Counted from the stretch's first letter, positions 18,013 through 27,873 are shown. The stretch is 64,000 nucleotides of DNA from Thermogemmatispora sp042408735 (GCF_042408735.1 NZ_JBHOQV010000062.1:1-64000); one strand, 5' to 3'. The notes: generated from the letters alone by a model not told the origin. Made by a program: numbers and translations.

Positions 18013-18507
18013 ATGGCAGCAACGGAGCGAAATCTGGAAGAGCCTGGTCAGCAGTCGTCGGCATCGTCCCCCACTTCTCTCAGGACAACGCCCGGCTATG
18101 TAATCAACCTGGTGATCGGGGACGTGCTGGTCTTTCTACTGTTTGCCTTTGTCGGCCTGACAAGCCATCATGAGCTGAACTGGGGGGCGCTCCTCTCTCA
18201 GATCGTGTCGGTGGCGCTGCCTTTCATGCTGGGGTGGTTTCTGGTTGCACCCTGGCTGGGAGTCTACCGGCGCAAGTTAGAGACGAGCACACGCCTCATG
18301 ACCTTCTACACCTTGCGCGCCTGGATCGTCTCCTGGCCGGTGGCAATGGGTCTGCGCTGGCTCTTCGTTGAGCGTGAGCATCCGGTCTCCCTCGATGCTT
18401 TCCTGACATTCTCGCTGGTGGTTTTCTTCACTGTTCTGGTGCTCCTGATGGTCTGGCGCTGGCCCTTCGCCTGGTATCGAAGCGGGCGGCTTCGCGGCCT
18501 CCACTAG
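18013..18507 (+). CDS. DUF3054 family membrane protein
   Basis: A 164-residue membrane protein with four predicted helices. The features YVINLVIGDVLVFLLFAFVG, then FMLGWFLVAPWLGVYR and TLRAWIVSWPVAMGLRWLF match the uncharacterised DUF3054 family seen in actinobacteria and Chloroflexota. The start was placed at 18013, with GGAG just upstream and a plausible extended -10 further up. A longer frame reaching back to 17701 lies over ccmD and is unlikely to be translated. No function is known. It follows the cytochrome cluster but has its own promoter. Confidence 0.72.
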   Translation: MAATERNLEEPGQQSSASSPTSLRTTPGYVINLVIGDVLVFLLFAFVGLTSHHELNWGALLSQIVSVALPFMLGWFLVAPWLGVYRRKLETSTRLMTFYTLRAWIVSWPVAMGLRWLFVEREHPVSLDAFLTFSLVVFFTVLVLLMVWRWPFAWYRSGRLRGLH

Positions 18508-19136
18508 TTCCTCATCAGGGGCAGAGCTGACCAGATCCTGGAGACTCCTGTTGGTCTGCCATTCCAGCAGCAGGCGCTTGTTCCCCTCCGATCCGCTCCC
18601 CAGTCCAGAGGGAGCGCAGCAAAGGTGCCTTGTTGGGGTCCTCCGCAGGCCCACAGTTACCCGCTCAGGACCCTTCGGGAGGCATCTATTGCAATCTGGG
18701 AGTCGATAGGCTATCCTCTCCGAAAGGGAGGAGGGTGGGGTATCCACTCACTTATTCGTTCGCTCATCCATAACTGCAAGCTGACCCTGGCCCGACTCAG
18801 GCTGTGGCCGGACGGGCGTCCGGCCAGCGACCGCCTCCTCACCGCTATCAGCCGCCGTAGTCGCGCCGCAAGCACGGCAAGCCGAGGTCCTGGGTGAGCA
18901 GATGGCAGCGTGGGAGACAGGTTCGTTGACTGATTGATTGATCGATCGATCGCGTGGTCCGGTGGGTAGAGAGCTGGTCGATTTGACCCCAGAGATCGCG
19001 GCGGACTCTTCTAAGCGGCTCCATGGCCGCTAGATACGGCTGAGGGCATAGGGGCGTTTTGCTCGTTTGCCTGTTGGCATCCAGCGGCAGTCACCAGTCT
19101 CAGAGAAGACACAAGAGGAGAGGAGAGGAGAGCGCC
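18508..19136. other. 629-base intergenic region with a small hairpin and a tetranucleotide tract
   Basis: No convincing gene was seen. A 7-bp inverted repeat (CGCTCCC/GGGAGCG, near 18590-18614) and a four-base-period tract (18927-18954) are the only ordered elements. The minus strand from about 18750 to 18500 has an open frame with a codon-like texture (for example RVTVGLRRTPTR), but I cannot assign it. Confidence 0.5.
18927..18954. repeat. TGAT/CGAT tetranucleotide tract
   Basis: Seven consecutive four-base units (TGAC, three TGAT, two CGAT, CGCG) form a degenerate microsatellite in the gap ahead of the coiled-coil gene. Confidence 0.85.
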
Positions 19137-21059
19137 ATGACCCAGGTGCCATCTGATCACGAGGCAGAGTCGCAAGAGGCTCTGGTCGATCTCACGAAGA
19201 AGCTGCGCAAGCGCGAGCGTCGCCTGCTTCAACGCCTGCAGAAGGCTCAAACCGCTCGGGCGAAGGCGGTCGAGCGTCTGAATCGGGCCCAGGCCCGCCT
19301 GGAGAAGAGAACCGCGCGCTTACAACGTCTCGAAGAACGGCTCTCATTGGTACGCCAGCAGCTTCAGACGCTGGAGGGGCTGGCTGAGCGGACGCCGGCG
19401 CCTGTCGCCCAAGAGGAAACCGCGTCTGTCTCCAGCTCCCAGAGGCTTGAGTTCCCCACGGCGCAGGCTGTGCAGGAAGAGACGGCGTCCCGGGAAGACC
19501 TTTCCCCTGGTTCTTCGCCTTCGCCAAGAGAGGCAGCGGGTTTGCCAGAGGCCAGCGATGCTGTCAGGGGTAACCCAGCGCTCAGCGAGCTGCAGGCTTT
19601 GGCTCACTTGCTCCTCGAGGAGGGGCGTCGCGAGGAGCAGCTCCGGGCAGGCTGGAAGCAGCCTGAACACGCTTCTTTTTCGCTGCTAGAGAAAGCAGAG
19701 ACAGCGGAAGTTTCTTCCAGCGAACAGGCTTCGGCTGCCCCTGCGCCAGAGACGCCCGGCTGGCCAGCCTTCGATCAGACGGCAGAGCCTGGGGAGGGGC
19801 GTGAACCGGAGTGGGTGAGTCAACTGGCAATCGACGAGAGCGGACCTGCCCCAAAGGGGGACGAGCCAGAGCTACAGACCAGCGCTGAGCGTTCGTCCGT
19901 CTCGCCAGCCGAAACAGAGCAGAGCGGGCAGCAGGCCCCAGCAGCAAGGGAGGCACGTCAGCAGGCAATGACCACAGCAGAGCGTCCGCGTCAGGCAGCT
20001 CTCTACGGCTTTGACGAGCCTCCCGACCTCCCCGAGTCCGAGGATTCCAGCGCTGAGGAGGCCGATTTTCTGGGGATGAACCCCGCCGCACTTGCCTCCT
20101 CGTTGCTACCAGCCTCACCTGCGGAACTGGTGCGCGAGGCCCGAGCAGCGGCGGAGGCGGCAGAGGAGGCTGCCAGACTGGCGATCGAGCGCGCCGCTCA
20201 AGCGGCAGCCCGCCTTGAACTCCTGCCGTCGGGCCGCCACCTGGTCCAGGAGCTGGCCGAGGTCGAGCAGGCGGTAGCTCAGGCTAGCCATGCCGCCGAG
20301 ATCGCTCAGACGACGGCGCGCGCAGTCGAGCGCTGGGCTGGGGCGATTGCCCCAACAGCCGATACATCGCTCCCCGCCCAGAGCACTGCCGAGAGCCAGT
20401 TGGTCCAGCCAGCCGAGAGCCAGACAGAGTCAGTCAGTTCTTCCAGCGAGCCAGCTCCCTCCCCCACACCTCCAGAGGAAGCGCTCTCTCCAGCGGCAGC
20501 GGCCTCTGCTTATGTGGACCTGGAGCCGGTGACGACTGCTTCCAGCCCGGAGGGAGAACAAAGAGCGGCGCGCTCCCCCTCAGACGAAGAGCAACCCGAT
20601 CCTGCCCCAGCGTCTTCCGCTCCAGAGGAGGAGAGGAGAGAGCCGACAGCATCAAGAGCGGAGGCAGAGGAAACCTCGAACCTCAGCAGGACGGCTGCAG
20701 CGACCGAGTTCTCAGAGGAGGCAGTGCCCGCCCCTCAGGAGGCTAATGATCAGGCAAGCGCAGAGGGGCGGGCCACCAGCAAGACCGTCCATTCCCCTCC
20801 AGAGTCGCCGTCGGCCCTGGCAGCTTCACAGGAGCCAACAGAGGGAGAAAGCAAAAGAGAAGACCAAGAAGAGACGGCAACAAGAACGTTGAGCACATCA
20901 CAAGCAGACGGCACACTGGGAGAAGGGGTCAGACCATCGGAAGTGGCAGAGCCAGAAGCGAGCGCAGAGACCGAAGCAGAGCCAGAGGAGGGAACGGTAG
21001 TGCCCACCGAGGCAGCAGACCACCCACCGATCAAGAGGGAGGAGGCACAGGCAAACTGA
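19137..21059 (+). CDS. Coiled-coil, Glu/Ser/Ala-rich protein of unknown function
   Basis: A 640-residue protein that I do not recognise. Residues about 15-100 form a strongly basic and acidic heptad-like coiled coil (LTKKLRKRERRLLQRLQK, then ARLEKRTARLQRLEERL). The middle is disordered and acidic, rich in E, S, P and A. Residues of about 330-430 form a second helical block (AELVREARAAAEAAEEAARL, LVQELAEVEQAVAQASHAAE). The remaining 200 residues are again low-complexity acidic. There is no signal peptide or membrane helix. ATG at 19137 follows GAGGAGAGGAGAGGAGAG. Codon use turns A-rich near the C-terminus (20830-21055), consistent with relaxed constraint on a disordered tail. A scaffold or nucleoid-associated role is a guess. 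Confidence 0.7.
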   Translation: MTQVPSDHEAESQEALVDLTKKLRKRERRLLQRLQKAQTARAKAVERLNRAQARLEKRTARLQRLEERLSLVRQQLQTLEGLAERTPAPVAQEETASVSSSQRLEFPTAQAVQEETASREDLSPGSSPSPREAAGLPEASDAVRGNPALSELQALAHLLLEEGRREEQLRAGWKQPEHASFSLLEKAETAEVSSSEQASAAPAPETPGWPAFDQTAEPGEGREPEWVSQLAIDESGPAPKGDEPELQTSAERSSVSPAETEQSGQQAPAAREARQQAMTTAERPRQAALYGFDEPPDLPESEDSSAEEADFLGMNPAALASSLLPASPAELVREARAAAEAAEEAARLAIERAAQAAARLELLPSGRHLVQELAEVEQAVAQASHAAEIAQTTARAVERWAGAIAPTADTSLPAQSTAESQLVQPAESQTESVSSSSEPAPSPTPPEEALSPAAAASAYVDLEPVTTASSPEGEQRAARSPSDEEQPDPAPASSAPEEERREPTASRAEAEETSNLSRTAAATEFSEEAVPAPQEANDQASAEGRATSKTVHSPPESPSALAASQEPTEGESKREDQEETATRTLSTSQADGTLGEGVRPSEVAEPEASAETEAEPEEGTVVPTEAADHPPIKREEAQAN

Positions 21060-21128
21060 GAGGGCGGCTGGCTGATGCTATCTGGTTTGCCGCTACAAGT
21101 GAGCATAAGATGGCGAGAGGGGAAAGAG

Positions 21129-22373
21129 ATGAGGAAGAGATTCACGGCAGAAGAAGAGAGCCAGTCAAGAGGTAGATTTCGGGAATGCAAGAGGAGCGCA
21201 AACGCTTCGGGCGCGCTCACCGGCGATCAGAGCGCGAAGGGGAGCAGCGGTTCCGGTCTGAGCGAGGATGAGGTGGCGCGCCGCTGGTGGGCACTCCCAC
21301 CAGGTACGTCGCTCCCTCTGAGCACGGGGGGGTCGCTGCTCTTGCTCTTTCCGGGGCGCCCTGGTGGACGCTGCGGGCCGGATGTCCGGGATGCTGTCTT
21401 CTACGACGGAGGGCAGGAAGTGGTGGGCGATGTTGAGCTGCACGTGCGAGCCAGCGACTGGCAGGCCCATGGCCATTACAACGACGCACGCTATAACAAC
21501 GTGGTGCTGCACGTTGTGCTGATCTGCGACCAGGCCAGGCCGTTGCGGCGTCAAGACGGCAGTCTCATCCCGCTCTGCTCACTCTACGATGCGGTGATCA
21601 CGCCTGCCGATCTTCAGCTCTTTCCTCCGGCTGCCGACGGCTCACCAGCGCGGTGGCCCTGTCAGCGTCTCTGGCCTCAGATGGCACCCGCCGAGCGCGC
21701 CCACCTGCTCACCCTGGCCGGTACCCTGCGCTTCCAAGAGAAGGCCGAGCGCTTTGTGACAGCCCTGCGGCAGACAGAGGCCCATGCCTCCTTCTCTGCG
21801 TACGACGTCTGCCTGATTACAGCCCTGGCCGAGGGCCTGGGATACGGGCGCGACCGCCGCTTTTTCCGCGCCTGTGGTCGGCGCCTGCTCGGCCTGGCCA
21901 CGGCCCTGCCCGAGCCAGAGGGACGAGCCTGGAGGCCGCCCCGACTGGAGGCCACGCGCCTTCGGGCGCTGGGCTTGCTGGTCGCCCGCTGGTCGGTGAC
22001 GGGCGCCTGGGCGACCCTCCTGCCGGCTCTGGGCCTCGAGCTACCCGGGAGGGCGATCGCCGGGTTACGGGCCGCACTGGCTCCTGTGAGCCGCTCCCGC
22101 TGCGACATCCTGATCTGCAATGTGGTCTTACCTTTTGCCTACGCTGTCGCTCTGATCGAGGGGAACAGGGCACTCGCCGACCAGGCTCAGCAGCTCTACC
22201 AGCATTATCCGGCCCTGCCATCCAACCAAATCACGCGCGCCATGTCCCGGCAGCTCCAGCTCCCAGGCGAGCCACGGCTCGCCTGTCAGCAGCAGGGCCT
22301 TCACCATATCTATCAAGAAAGCTGCCGCGCCAAACGCTGCGGCCTTTGCATGGCAGGGAAGCAGCTGCTATGA
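21129..22373 (+). CDS. DUF2851 family protein
   Basis: A protein of about 414 residues of the DUF2851 family, which has no assigned function. The hallmark is GDVELHVRASDWQAHGHYND followed by RYNNVVLHVVLICD (residues about 100-140), then helical repeats. The C-terminus has a cysteine cluster (HHIYQESCRAKRCGLCMAG) that may bind metal. The start is uncertain: ATG at 21129 has GGGGAAAGAG upstream and ATG at 21075 would add 18 residues. The stop overlaps the next gene's start as ATGA, so the pair is translationally coupled with a pseudouridine synthase. Confidence 0.82.
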   Translation: MRKRFTAEEESQSRGRFRECKRSANASGALTGDQSAKGSSGSGLSEDEVARRWWALPPGTSLPLSTGGSLLLLFPGRPGGRCGPDVRDAVFYDGGQEVVGDVELHVRASDWQAHGHYNDARYNNVVLHVVLICDQARPLRRQDGSLIPLCSLYDAVITPADLQLFPPAADGSPARWPCQRLWPQMAPAERAHLLTLAGTLRFQEKAERFVTALRQTEAHASFSAYDVCLITALAEGLGYGRDRRFFRACGRRLLGLATALPEPEGRAWRPPRLEATRLRALGLLVARWSVTGAWATLLPALGLELPGRAIAGLRAALAPVSRSRCDILICNVVLPFAYAVALIEGNRALADQAQQLYQHYPALPSNQITRAMSRQLQLPGEPRLACQQQGLHHIYQESCRAKRCGLCMAGKQLL

Positions 22374-23161
22374 GCACTTCAGCAGGCAAAGAGCGTCTCG
22401 CTCGTTTTCTGGCCCATGCCGGCGTCGCTTCACGTCGCCATGCCGAAACGCTCATCTTCAGCGGGCGAGTGCAGGTCAATGGGCAGACGGTGACCACGCC
22501 AGCAACGCGCATTGATCCCGCACGCGACACGGTCACCGTCGATGGCCAGCGCATTCAAGCGTCGAGGCGTCACCTCTACCTTATGTTACACAAGCCAGCG
22601 GGCTATGTCAGCACAGTGAGCGATCCCCAGGGGCGGCCCACGGTGCTGGATCTGCTGCCCGAGGAGCTGCGCCGCCTGCGCCTCTATCCTGTCGGGCGGC
22701 TCGACCTGGACACCACAGGGCTGCTGCTTCTCACCAACGATGGCGAGTTCGCGCTGCACATGATGCATCCCCGTTTCTCTCCTGAGAAACGCTACCGGGC
22801 ACTCGTGCGAGGCTATCCCTCTAGCAGCACGCTGGAGCGACTTCGCCAGGGAGTAGTGATCGAAGAAGACGATGGGCGTCCCTACCGCACTGCGCCCATC
22901 GGGGTGCGACCACTACAGCGAACGGCAGCCGGCACGTGGCTGGAGCTACGCCTGCACGAGGGGCGGAAACGCCAGATTCGACGTATGCTTGCCAGTGTTG
23001 GCCATCCAGTCATCGAGCTGCAACGGGTGGCCATTGGTCCTCTGACGCTGGGCGACCTGGCGCCCGGAAGCTGGCGCCCGCTGACCAGGGCCGAAATTGC
23101 TGCCCTCCAGGCCCAGGCTGCGCCAGCGCGCTCCAGATCGGCAGAATGGAGGAAGGGATAG
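22370..23161 (+). CDS. rluB: Pseudouridine synthase, RsuA/RluB family
   Basis: An enzyme of 263 residues that converts a specific uridine of rRNA to pseudouridine. The N-terminal S4 RNA-binding domain (RLARFLAHAGVASRRHAETL, residues about 9-70) is followed by the catalytic domain with the motif GRLDLDTTGLLLLTNDG carrying the catalytic Asp. The segment LHEGRKRQIRRMLASVGHPV is also characteristic of the RluB/RsuA/RluE/RluF group. RluB (23S rRNA) is the likeliest bacterial orthologue, but RsuA-type specificity cannot be excluded. The ATG overlaps the DUF2851 stop. Confidence 0.88.
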   Translation: MSTSAGKERLARFLAHAGVASRRHAETLIFSGRVQVNGQTVTTPATRIDPARDTVTVDGQRIQASRRHLYLMLHKPAGYVSTVSDPQGRPTVLDLLPEELRRLRLYPVGRLDLDTTGLLLLTNDGEFALHMMHPRFSPEKRYRALVRGYPSSSTLERLRQGVVIEEDDGRPYRTAPIGVRPLQRTAAGTWLELRLHEGRKRQIRRMLASVGHPVIELQRVAIGPLTLGDLAPGSWRPLTRAEIAALQAQAAPARSRSAEWRKG

Positions 23162-23642
23162 CCCTCCCGCATAGGCGGCACTGACCCACAAAGGCCAAGA
23201 ATCTTCCAGAGCTGCATCGCTCTCCCAGATTGCAGTCCTTCCGACTCCCTAAACGGCACTTGGGCTTTTGAGACTAAGCTTCCATCCAGGCAGCAGCGTG
23301 ACTGCCACCCTATCTCATCTCTTGTTCTTAAAAGAAGCTCTAGTCGACTCTCGCAGTCCAGACCGAAGGTGCCTGTGTCACCAGACCGCTCCCTGGTCGG
23401 CCAGTGCCGGTCTTCTCACGGCAGCCGTCGGGTTCTCCCTCCTGGCTCCTTACCAGCAAGAACCTACCCGCCAGTGGCGGCAGAGACTTCCTCTTAACAT
23501 AGGAAGACATGGCTTGTATCTCCTGGGTATGGTAAGAGGAGCAAGAGTAGAGCATGCCAGGGCAGCCAGCAGGCCGGCCTCAGCTCGCAGCCGGCGCGCT
23601 CTTATGAGGCGTCACAGCACTGGACCGGGAGAGAGACCTTCT

Positions 23643-25121
23643 ATGTTCACAGCGGAGAGGCTTTTACAAACAATCCGGCGTCTCCAAGACCTGCCCGAGC
23701 CGGACGGGCGACGCCTGCTCCTCAACCTGCTGCGCAGGGGCAGCGCGGCCCGACGTGGCCTGCTTTTCCTCATCGCAGAAGAGGCTGGGCAATTGCGCCT
23801 GCTTGAGAGCAGTGGCCGTCTGCCGCCGTGTCCGCTCCCTCAGAGCGAGCAGCGGCGGGGAGAGAGCGCCGTCGATCTGATCCCCTTGCACGGCCTCTTT
23901 GGCAGCACTCTCCGAGAGCCTGCGGCCCGCTTCATCCCCTCCATCCAGGGCGAACCGCGGGCCTTACCCATCGAGCGCTACTGGAGCAGCGCCGCCGAGC
24001 GCCTGCTCCTCTGTCCCCTGGGCCTGGCTGGCCGGTCCCCCAAGGCCCTTCTGGTCCTCTGCTTCACCTCCGAGCCGGCCGGCCAGCCAGCAGCCCAGCA
24101 CGACACCCCGGCGTCCCTGCTCAAGAACGACCTCTTCCAGTCCTGCCTCCTGCTGCTCGCGAGCTACCTTCCCTCCTCCTTCTCCTTCACAGGAGCCAGT
24201 GCCGATGAGCAGGCAAACGAAGGCCGGCCCCAGAAACGCCGGAGCGCAGCAGCGGCAGTGGCTCCCCTAGCAGCCAGGTCCCTGCCGCCAGGAACGGCGA
24301 TCGAAGAAGAGCGGGCGCGCATCGCCTTCACTCTTCACGACGGTCTGGCCCAGGAACTAGCACATCTCCTGCATCAACTAGAGATAGCAGACTCGCTGCA
24401 GGAAAGCCAGCCAGAGGAGGCCCGGCGCGCCCTGGCGGAAGCCCAGCAGCAACTGCGCCAGAGCCTGGAGCGTCTCCGCGAAACCATTGCCACCCTGGCA
24501 CCTGCCCCACTCGGAGAGATCAGCATCGAGCTGGCGCTGCGCTCGCTACTGGCTGACTTTCAAAGAGCGGTGCCCACCATCGCCCTGGAAGAAAGCATAG
24601 AGCAGCCCCTGACCATGCCCCGCGCCCTTGAGGCGACGGTCTTCCACGTAGTGCAGGAGGCACTCAATAACGTGCGCAAGCATGCTCAGGCCAGCCGCGT
24701 CAAAATTAGCATCAGCACCCTACGCCGGGAGAAGACACTGCTGGTGAGCATCGAAGATAACGGGAAGGGTTTCGCGCCAGACCGCCGCGAGAGCAGTCTG
24801 GCGCGCCAGCTTGGACTCTACTTCATGCGCGAGCGCGTCCAGCGAGCCGGCGGCAGCCTGACCATCCAGAGCGCCCCCCAACAGGGCACGCACATTGAGG
24901 CACGTTTCCCCCTGAGAGTCGCCGTCTCCCCTCTCACCGCTCGCGAGCGCCAGATTCTGGAGCTACTCAGCAACGGAGCCAGCGACCGTGCGATCGCTCA
25001 GCAGCTCGCATTGAGCGCCGAGGCTGTCAGAAGGCATATTCAAACCATCTTGCACAAGCTCAAAGCCCACAATCGAACTCAGGCCGTCGCCAGCGCTCTC
25101 CGCCGCCGCTGGCTAGAGTGA
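23643..25121 (+). CDS. Histidine kinase fused to a C-terminal LuxR-type HTH domain
   Basis: About 492 residues. An N-terminal region of about 220 residues is GAF-like (LLFLIAEEAGQLRLLESSGR). It is followed by a HisKA_3 dimerisation helix with the phospho-acceptor His232 in FTLHDGLAQELAHLL, then an HATPase_c domain (VVQEALNNVRKHAQASRV, VSIEDNGKGFAPD, GLYFMRERVQRAGG). The last 65 residues are a LuxR/GerE helix-turn-helix (LTARERQILELLSNGASDRA, AVRRHIQTILHKLKAHNRTQ). NarL-type systems normally split the kinase and the DNA-binding regulator; here no receiver domain is present. ATG at 23643 follows GGGAGAGAG. The frame stays open upstream to 23268, but that part looks non-coding. The kinase is soluble, so it probably senses a cytosolic signal. 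Confidence 0.85.
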   Translation: MFTAERLLQTIRRLQDLPEPDGRRLLLNLLRRGSAARRGLLFLIAEEAGQLRLLESSGRLPPCPLPQSEQRRGESAVDLIPLHGLFGSTLREPAARFIPSIQGEPRALPIERYWSSAAERLLLCPLGLAGRSPKALLVLCFTSEPAGQPAAQHDTPASLLKNDLFQSCLLLLASYLPSSFSFTGASADEQANEGRPQKRRSAAAAVAPLAARSLPPGTAIEEERARIAFTLHDGLAQELAHLLHQLEIADSLQESQPEEARRALAEAQQQLRQSLERLRETIATLAPAPLGEISIELALRSLLADFQRAVPTIALEESIEQPLTMPRALEATVFHVVQEALNNVRKHAQASRVKISISTLRREKTLLVSIEDNGKGFAPDRRESSLARQLGLYFMRERVQRAGGSLTIQSAPQQGTHIEARFPLRVAVSPLTARERQILELLSNGASDRAIAQQLALSAEAVRRHIQTILHKLKAHNRTQAVASALRRRWLE

Positions 25122-25278
25122 AGCGCCTCTATCCCCATCCCACCCACCCAGATCCGAGCAGACTCCGGGCAGCAGAAAACAGCCCGAAAGACGGTCCTGA
25201 GGAGAGAAACAGCCGTGACTCACCAGCAAATCGGCGGCAAAGCAGCCAGGACAAAGAAAAAGCAGAGAGACTGGAGGG

Positions 25279-27873
25279 CTAGCGTCGGCGGTTACGCTTC
25301 AAATCTCTGCCGACCTGGAGCACATCTTTGACCCGCTCCAGGCGAGCGATGATACGCTGGAGCTGCTCGAGGCTTTCGATCTCCAGGGTTGCATTGATCA
25401 CCGCCAGCTCGCGCGCACCATTAGTACGGGTAGACAAAGCGGCCATATTGATGCCCAGCTCGGCGACCGCACTGGCAATATCGCGCATCAAGCCTGGACG
25501 ATCCCGCGCCGTCACCAGGATGGGCGCCAGATAGCGGGACTGCTCCACGCCAGCCCAGCTCACCGCAATCAAGCGTTCGCTGTTATGCTCGCGATAGCGA
25601 GCAATGTTGGGGCAATCGGCCCGATGGACAATCACGCCGCGACCGCGGCTGATAAAGCCCACGATCTCATCGCCGGGCAGAGGGCAGCAGCAATTGGCCA
25701 GGCGGGTCAGCAAGCCGGTGACCCCGTCGACATAGAGATTGACCGCTGGCGCCTCTTTAGTGCCGCTGGCGGAGAGCAGCGGCTCCCCCTCCTGGTGAGT
25801 GCCATTCTCGCGCTCACGCCCATCGCGCTCGCGGACCTGCAGATACTCGCCCAGGCGCACAGCCACCCAGTGCTGACGGATCTTATCGCTGCCGATGGCC
25901 GCCAGCAGATCCTCAAAGGAGGCGAGACGAGGCTCCCGTTGCTCGCGCTGAGCATTATACTCTTCCACCAGGCGATCCTGCAGCTCCTCCGTCAGCACCT
26001 CCAGGCCCCGCAGGCCAAGGGCCTTCAGCTCCCGATCGAGGCGCTCACGTCCGATCTGGATATTGATATCGCGCTCGTGGGCCTTCAGATAGCGGCGAAT
26101 GTGGCTGCGAGCCGCTGCCGTGCGCGCGAAATTGAGCCAGTCGCGGCTGGGATGAGCCGTACGACTCGTCGTAATATCGACAATCTCACCATTCTTCAGC
26201 TCATAGTCCAGGGGAACCATGCGCGCCACCAGCCGCCCCCCCTCGCCATCGTCGATCTCGGTAATGATGCGGGCGCCGGCGCAATGATTGCCGATCTCGC
26301 TATGAATGCGATAAGCGAAATCGATCGGCGTCGAGCCAGCGGGCAGATCCTTGACCTCGCCCTTGGGGGTGAAGACAAAGATCTGCTCGGAGAACGGATC
26401 GCTGCGCGAGGTCTCGGGCAACTCAGGCATACCACTCTGGGTAGCTCGCAGCTCGCGCTGCCACTCGGCCAACTGGCGCAACCAGGTCAGCAGCTCTTTG
26501 GCCGAAGGCGAAGCGCGATCTCCCGCATCCTTATAGTGCCAGTGCATGGCCACCCCATACTCGGCGAGCTGGTGCATCTCAAAGGTGCGGATCTGAATCT
26601 CCACCAACTGCTCGTCGAGGCAGAAGACCGTCGTATGGAGGGCCTGATAGCCGTTGGGCTTAGGATTGGCAATATAGTCCTTAATACGGCCCTCCTTGGG
26701 CTTCCAGAGACTATGGACATGGCCAAGGGCCAGATAGCAGTCCTGGGTCGTCTCCACCAGAATGCGGAAGGCGATCACATCGTGGATCTGATTCAGGTCC
26801 AGGCCGCGTTTCAGGTCTTCCAGGCTCTCGGTGCCGAGCAGGCTGGGCTGAGTCGGCAGGCCAGCGGAGCGCAGAATCTTCTTGTAGAAGCTAAAGAGGT
26901 GCTTAATGCGGCCAGAGACCTCCACATGCTTGAGGCCAATAGCCGCCATCTCGCGGCGCAAAATCTCACAGACCTTCTGCACATAGGCGCCCCACTGCTT
27001 CTTCTCGGCCTCCATCTGGTCGCGGACCCAGGCATATTGCACGGGCTGCAGGATCTCGAAAGCCAGGTCCTCCAGCTCGCACTCCACGCGCGACATTCCC
27101 AGGCGGCCCGCCAGCGGGGCATAAATCTCCCGCGTCTCCCGCGCCATCGTCAGCCGCTCCTGGGGATCGTACTGGAAAGCCGGATCGCGCAGCATACGCA
27201 TCGCATGCAGGCGGTAAGCCAGCTTCAGCAGGACGACGCGCGGATCATCGGACATGGCCAGGAACATCTTGCGCACCGTCTCGGCCTGCTGATGCTGTAG
27301 CGCGTCGCGGTTGCGTCGCTTGCGGCTCTCGCGGCTACTCTCGACCTCAACGCGGCCCGTGGCGGGCAACAGTTGGGCACCAACCTGCTTTTTGCGCTCC
27401 AGAATGTTGAGGCGCAGCATGCTACTGACCACGCGCTCCACCGGGCGCCCCAGCTCCTCGCTCAGGCGCTCCAGAGAGAGCAGCTCGGCATCCACCGCTT
27501 CAAAGACCAAACCGGCGGCGACGCCAATGGCATCGATACGCATCTCGGCCAGAATCAAAGCCACGCCCAGGGCATGTTCCAGAGGAGGAAGGGCGCGCTT
27601 TCCCCTGACCCCACGACAGCGCTCCTGAGCCAGATTCAAAGCATGCTGCACCAGTTCAATCTCGGAGGGGGACATATATTCCTGAACACGAGCCAGCAAG
27701 GCTTCTGCCGCACGCTCGTCGGGGGGTTTCTCTCCAACGGCAGTGGTCAGACCTCCGCCGGCCTCCACTTCCCCCAGCGCTCCCGAGGCAGACACAGATG
27801 AGCGCTCGCCCAATTGTCGGTCTGACTCATGCTCGATCGTCATCTCGACCATGTGCACATTTCTATATTTCAT
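25279..27873 (-). CDS. RelA/SpoT homologue with a degenerate hydrolase site (probable ppGpp synthetase)
   Basis: An 864-residue long RSH protein with HD, synthetase, TGS and ACT domains in order. The HD metal site is broken: His100 is kept (LEHALGVALIL), but the usual HD pair is Phe124-Glu125 (AGLVFEAVDA) and the later metal Asp is Tyr220 (KLAYRLHAMRM). The synthetase site looks intact: Arg322 and Lys324 in GRIKHLFSFYKK, the Asp in QIHDVIAFR, GRIKDYIANPKPNGYQ, and the catalytic Glu in VEIQIRT. TGS begins at IFVFTPKGEVKDLPAG and ACT is at the C-terminus. It therefore probably makes but does not degrade (p)ppGpp. Starts at 27873, 27852 or 27843 are possible; none has a clear ribosome-binding site. 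Confidence 0.9.
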   Translation of the reverse strand: MKYRNVHMVEMTIEHESDRQLGERSSVSASGALGEVEAGGGLTTAVGEKPPDERAAEALLARVQEYMSPSEIELVQHALNLAQERCRGVRGKRALPPLEHALGVALILAEMRIDAIGVAAGLVFEAVDAELLSLERLSEELGRPVERVVSSMLRLNILERKKQVGAQLLPATGRVEVESSRESRKRRNRDALQHQQAETVRKMFLAMSDDPRVVLLKLAYRLHAMRMLRDPAFQYDPQERLTMARETREIYAPLAGRLGMSRVECELEDLAFEILQPVQYAWVRDQMEAEKKQWGAYVQKVCEILRREMAAIGLKHVEVSGRIKHLFSFYKKILRSAGLPTQPSLLGTESLEDLKRGLDLNQIHDVIAFRILVETTQDCYLALGHVHSLWKPKEGRIKDYIANPKPNGYQALHTTVFCLDEQLVEIQIRTFEMHQLAEYGVAMHWHYKDAGDRASPSAKELLTWLRQLAEWQRELRATQSGMPELPETSRSDPFSEQIFVFTPKGEVKDLPAGSTPIDFAYRIHSEIGNHCAGARIITEIDDGEGGRLVARMVPLDYELKNGEIVDITTSRTAHPSRDWLNFARTAAARSHIRRYLKAHERDINIQIGRERLDRELKALGLRGLEVLTEELQDRLVEEYNAQREQREPRLASFEDLLAAIGSDKIRQHWVAVRLGEYLQVRERDGRERENGTHQEGEPLLSASGTKEAPAVNLYVDGVTGLLTRLANCCCPLPGDEIVGFISRGRGVIVHRADCPNIARYREHNSERLIAVSWAGVEQSRYLAPILVTARDRPGLMRDIASAVAELGINMAALSTRTNGARELAVINATLEIESLEQLQRIIARLERVKDVLQVGRDLKRNRRR

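Noticed and set aside
18508..18750. Minus-strand open frame (RVTVGLRRTPTR and following) that might be the 3' end of a TnpB-type transposase gene
   Set aside because: No catalytic motif, zinc knuckle or start is visible, and the resemblance is only in texture. A search for TnpB tails and their reRNA would settle it.
23268..23642. In-frame N-terminal extension of the histidine kinase
   Set aside because: No conserved domain, no ribosome-binding site and intergenic-like composition; ATG 23643 has a good site.
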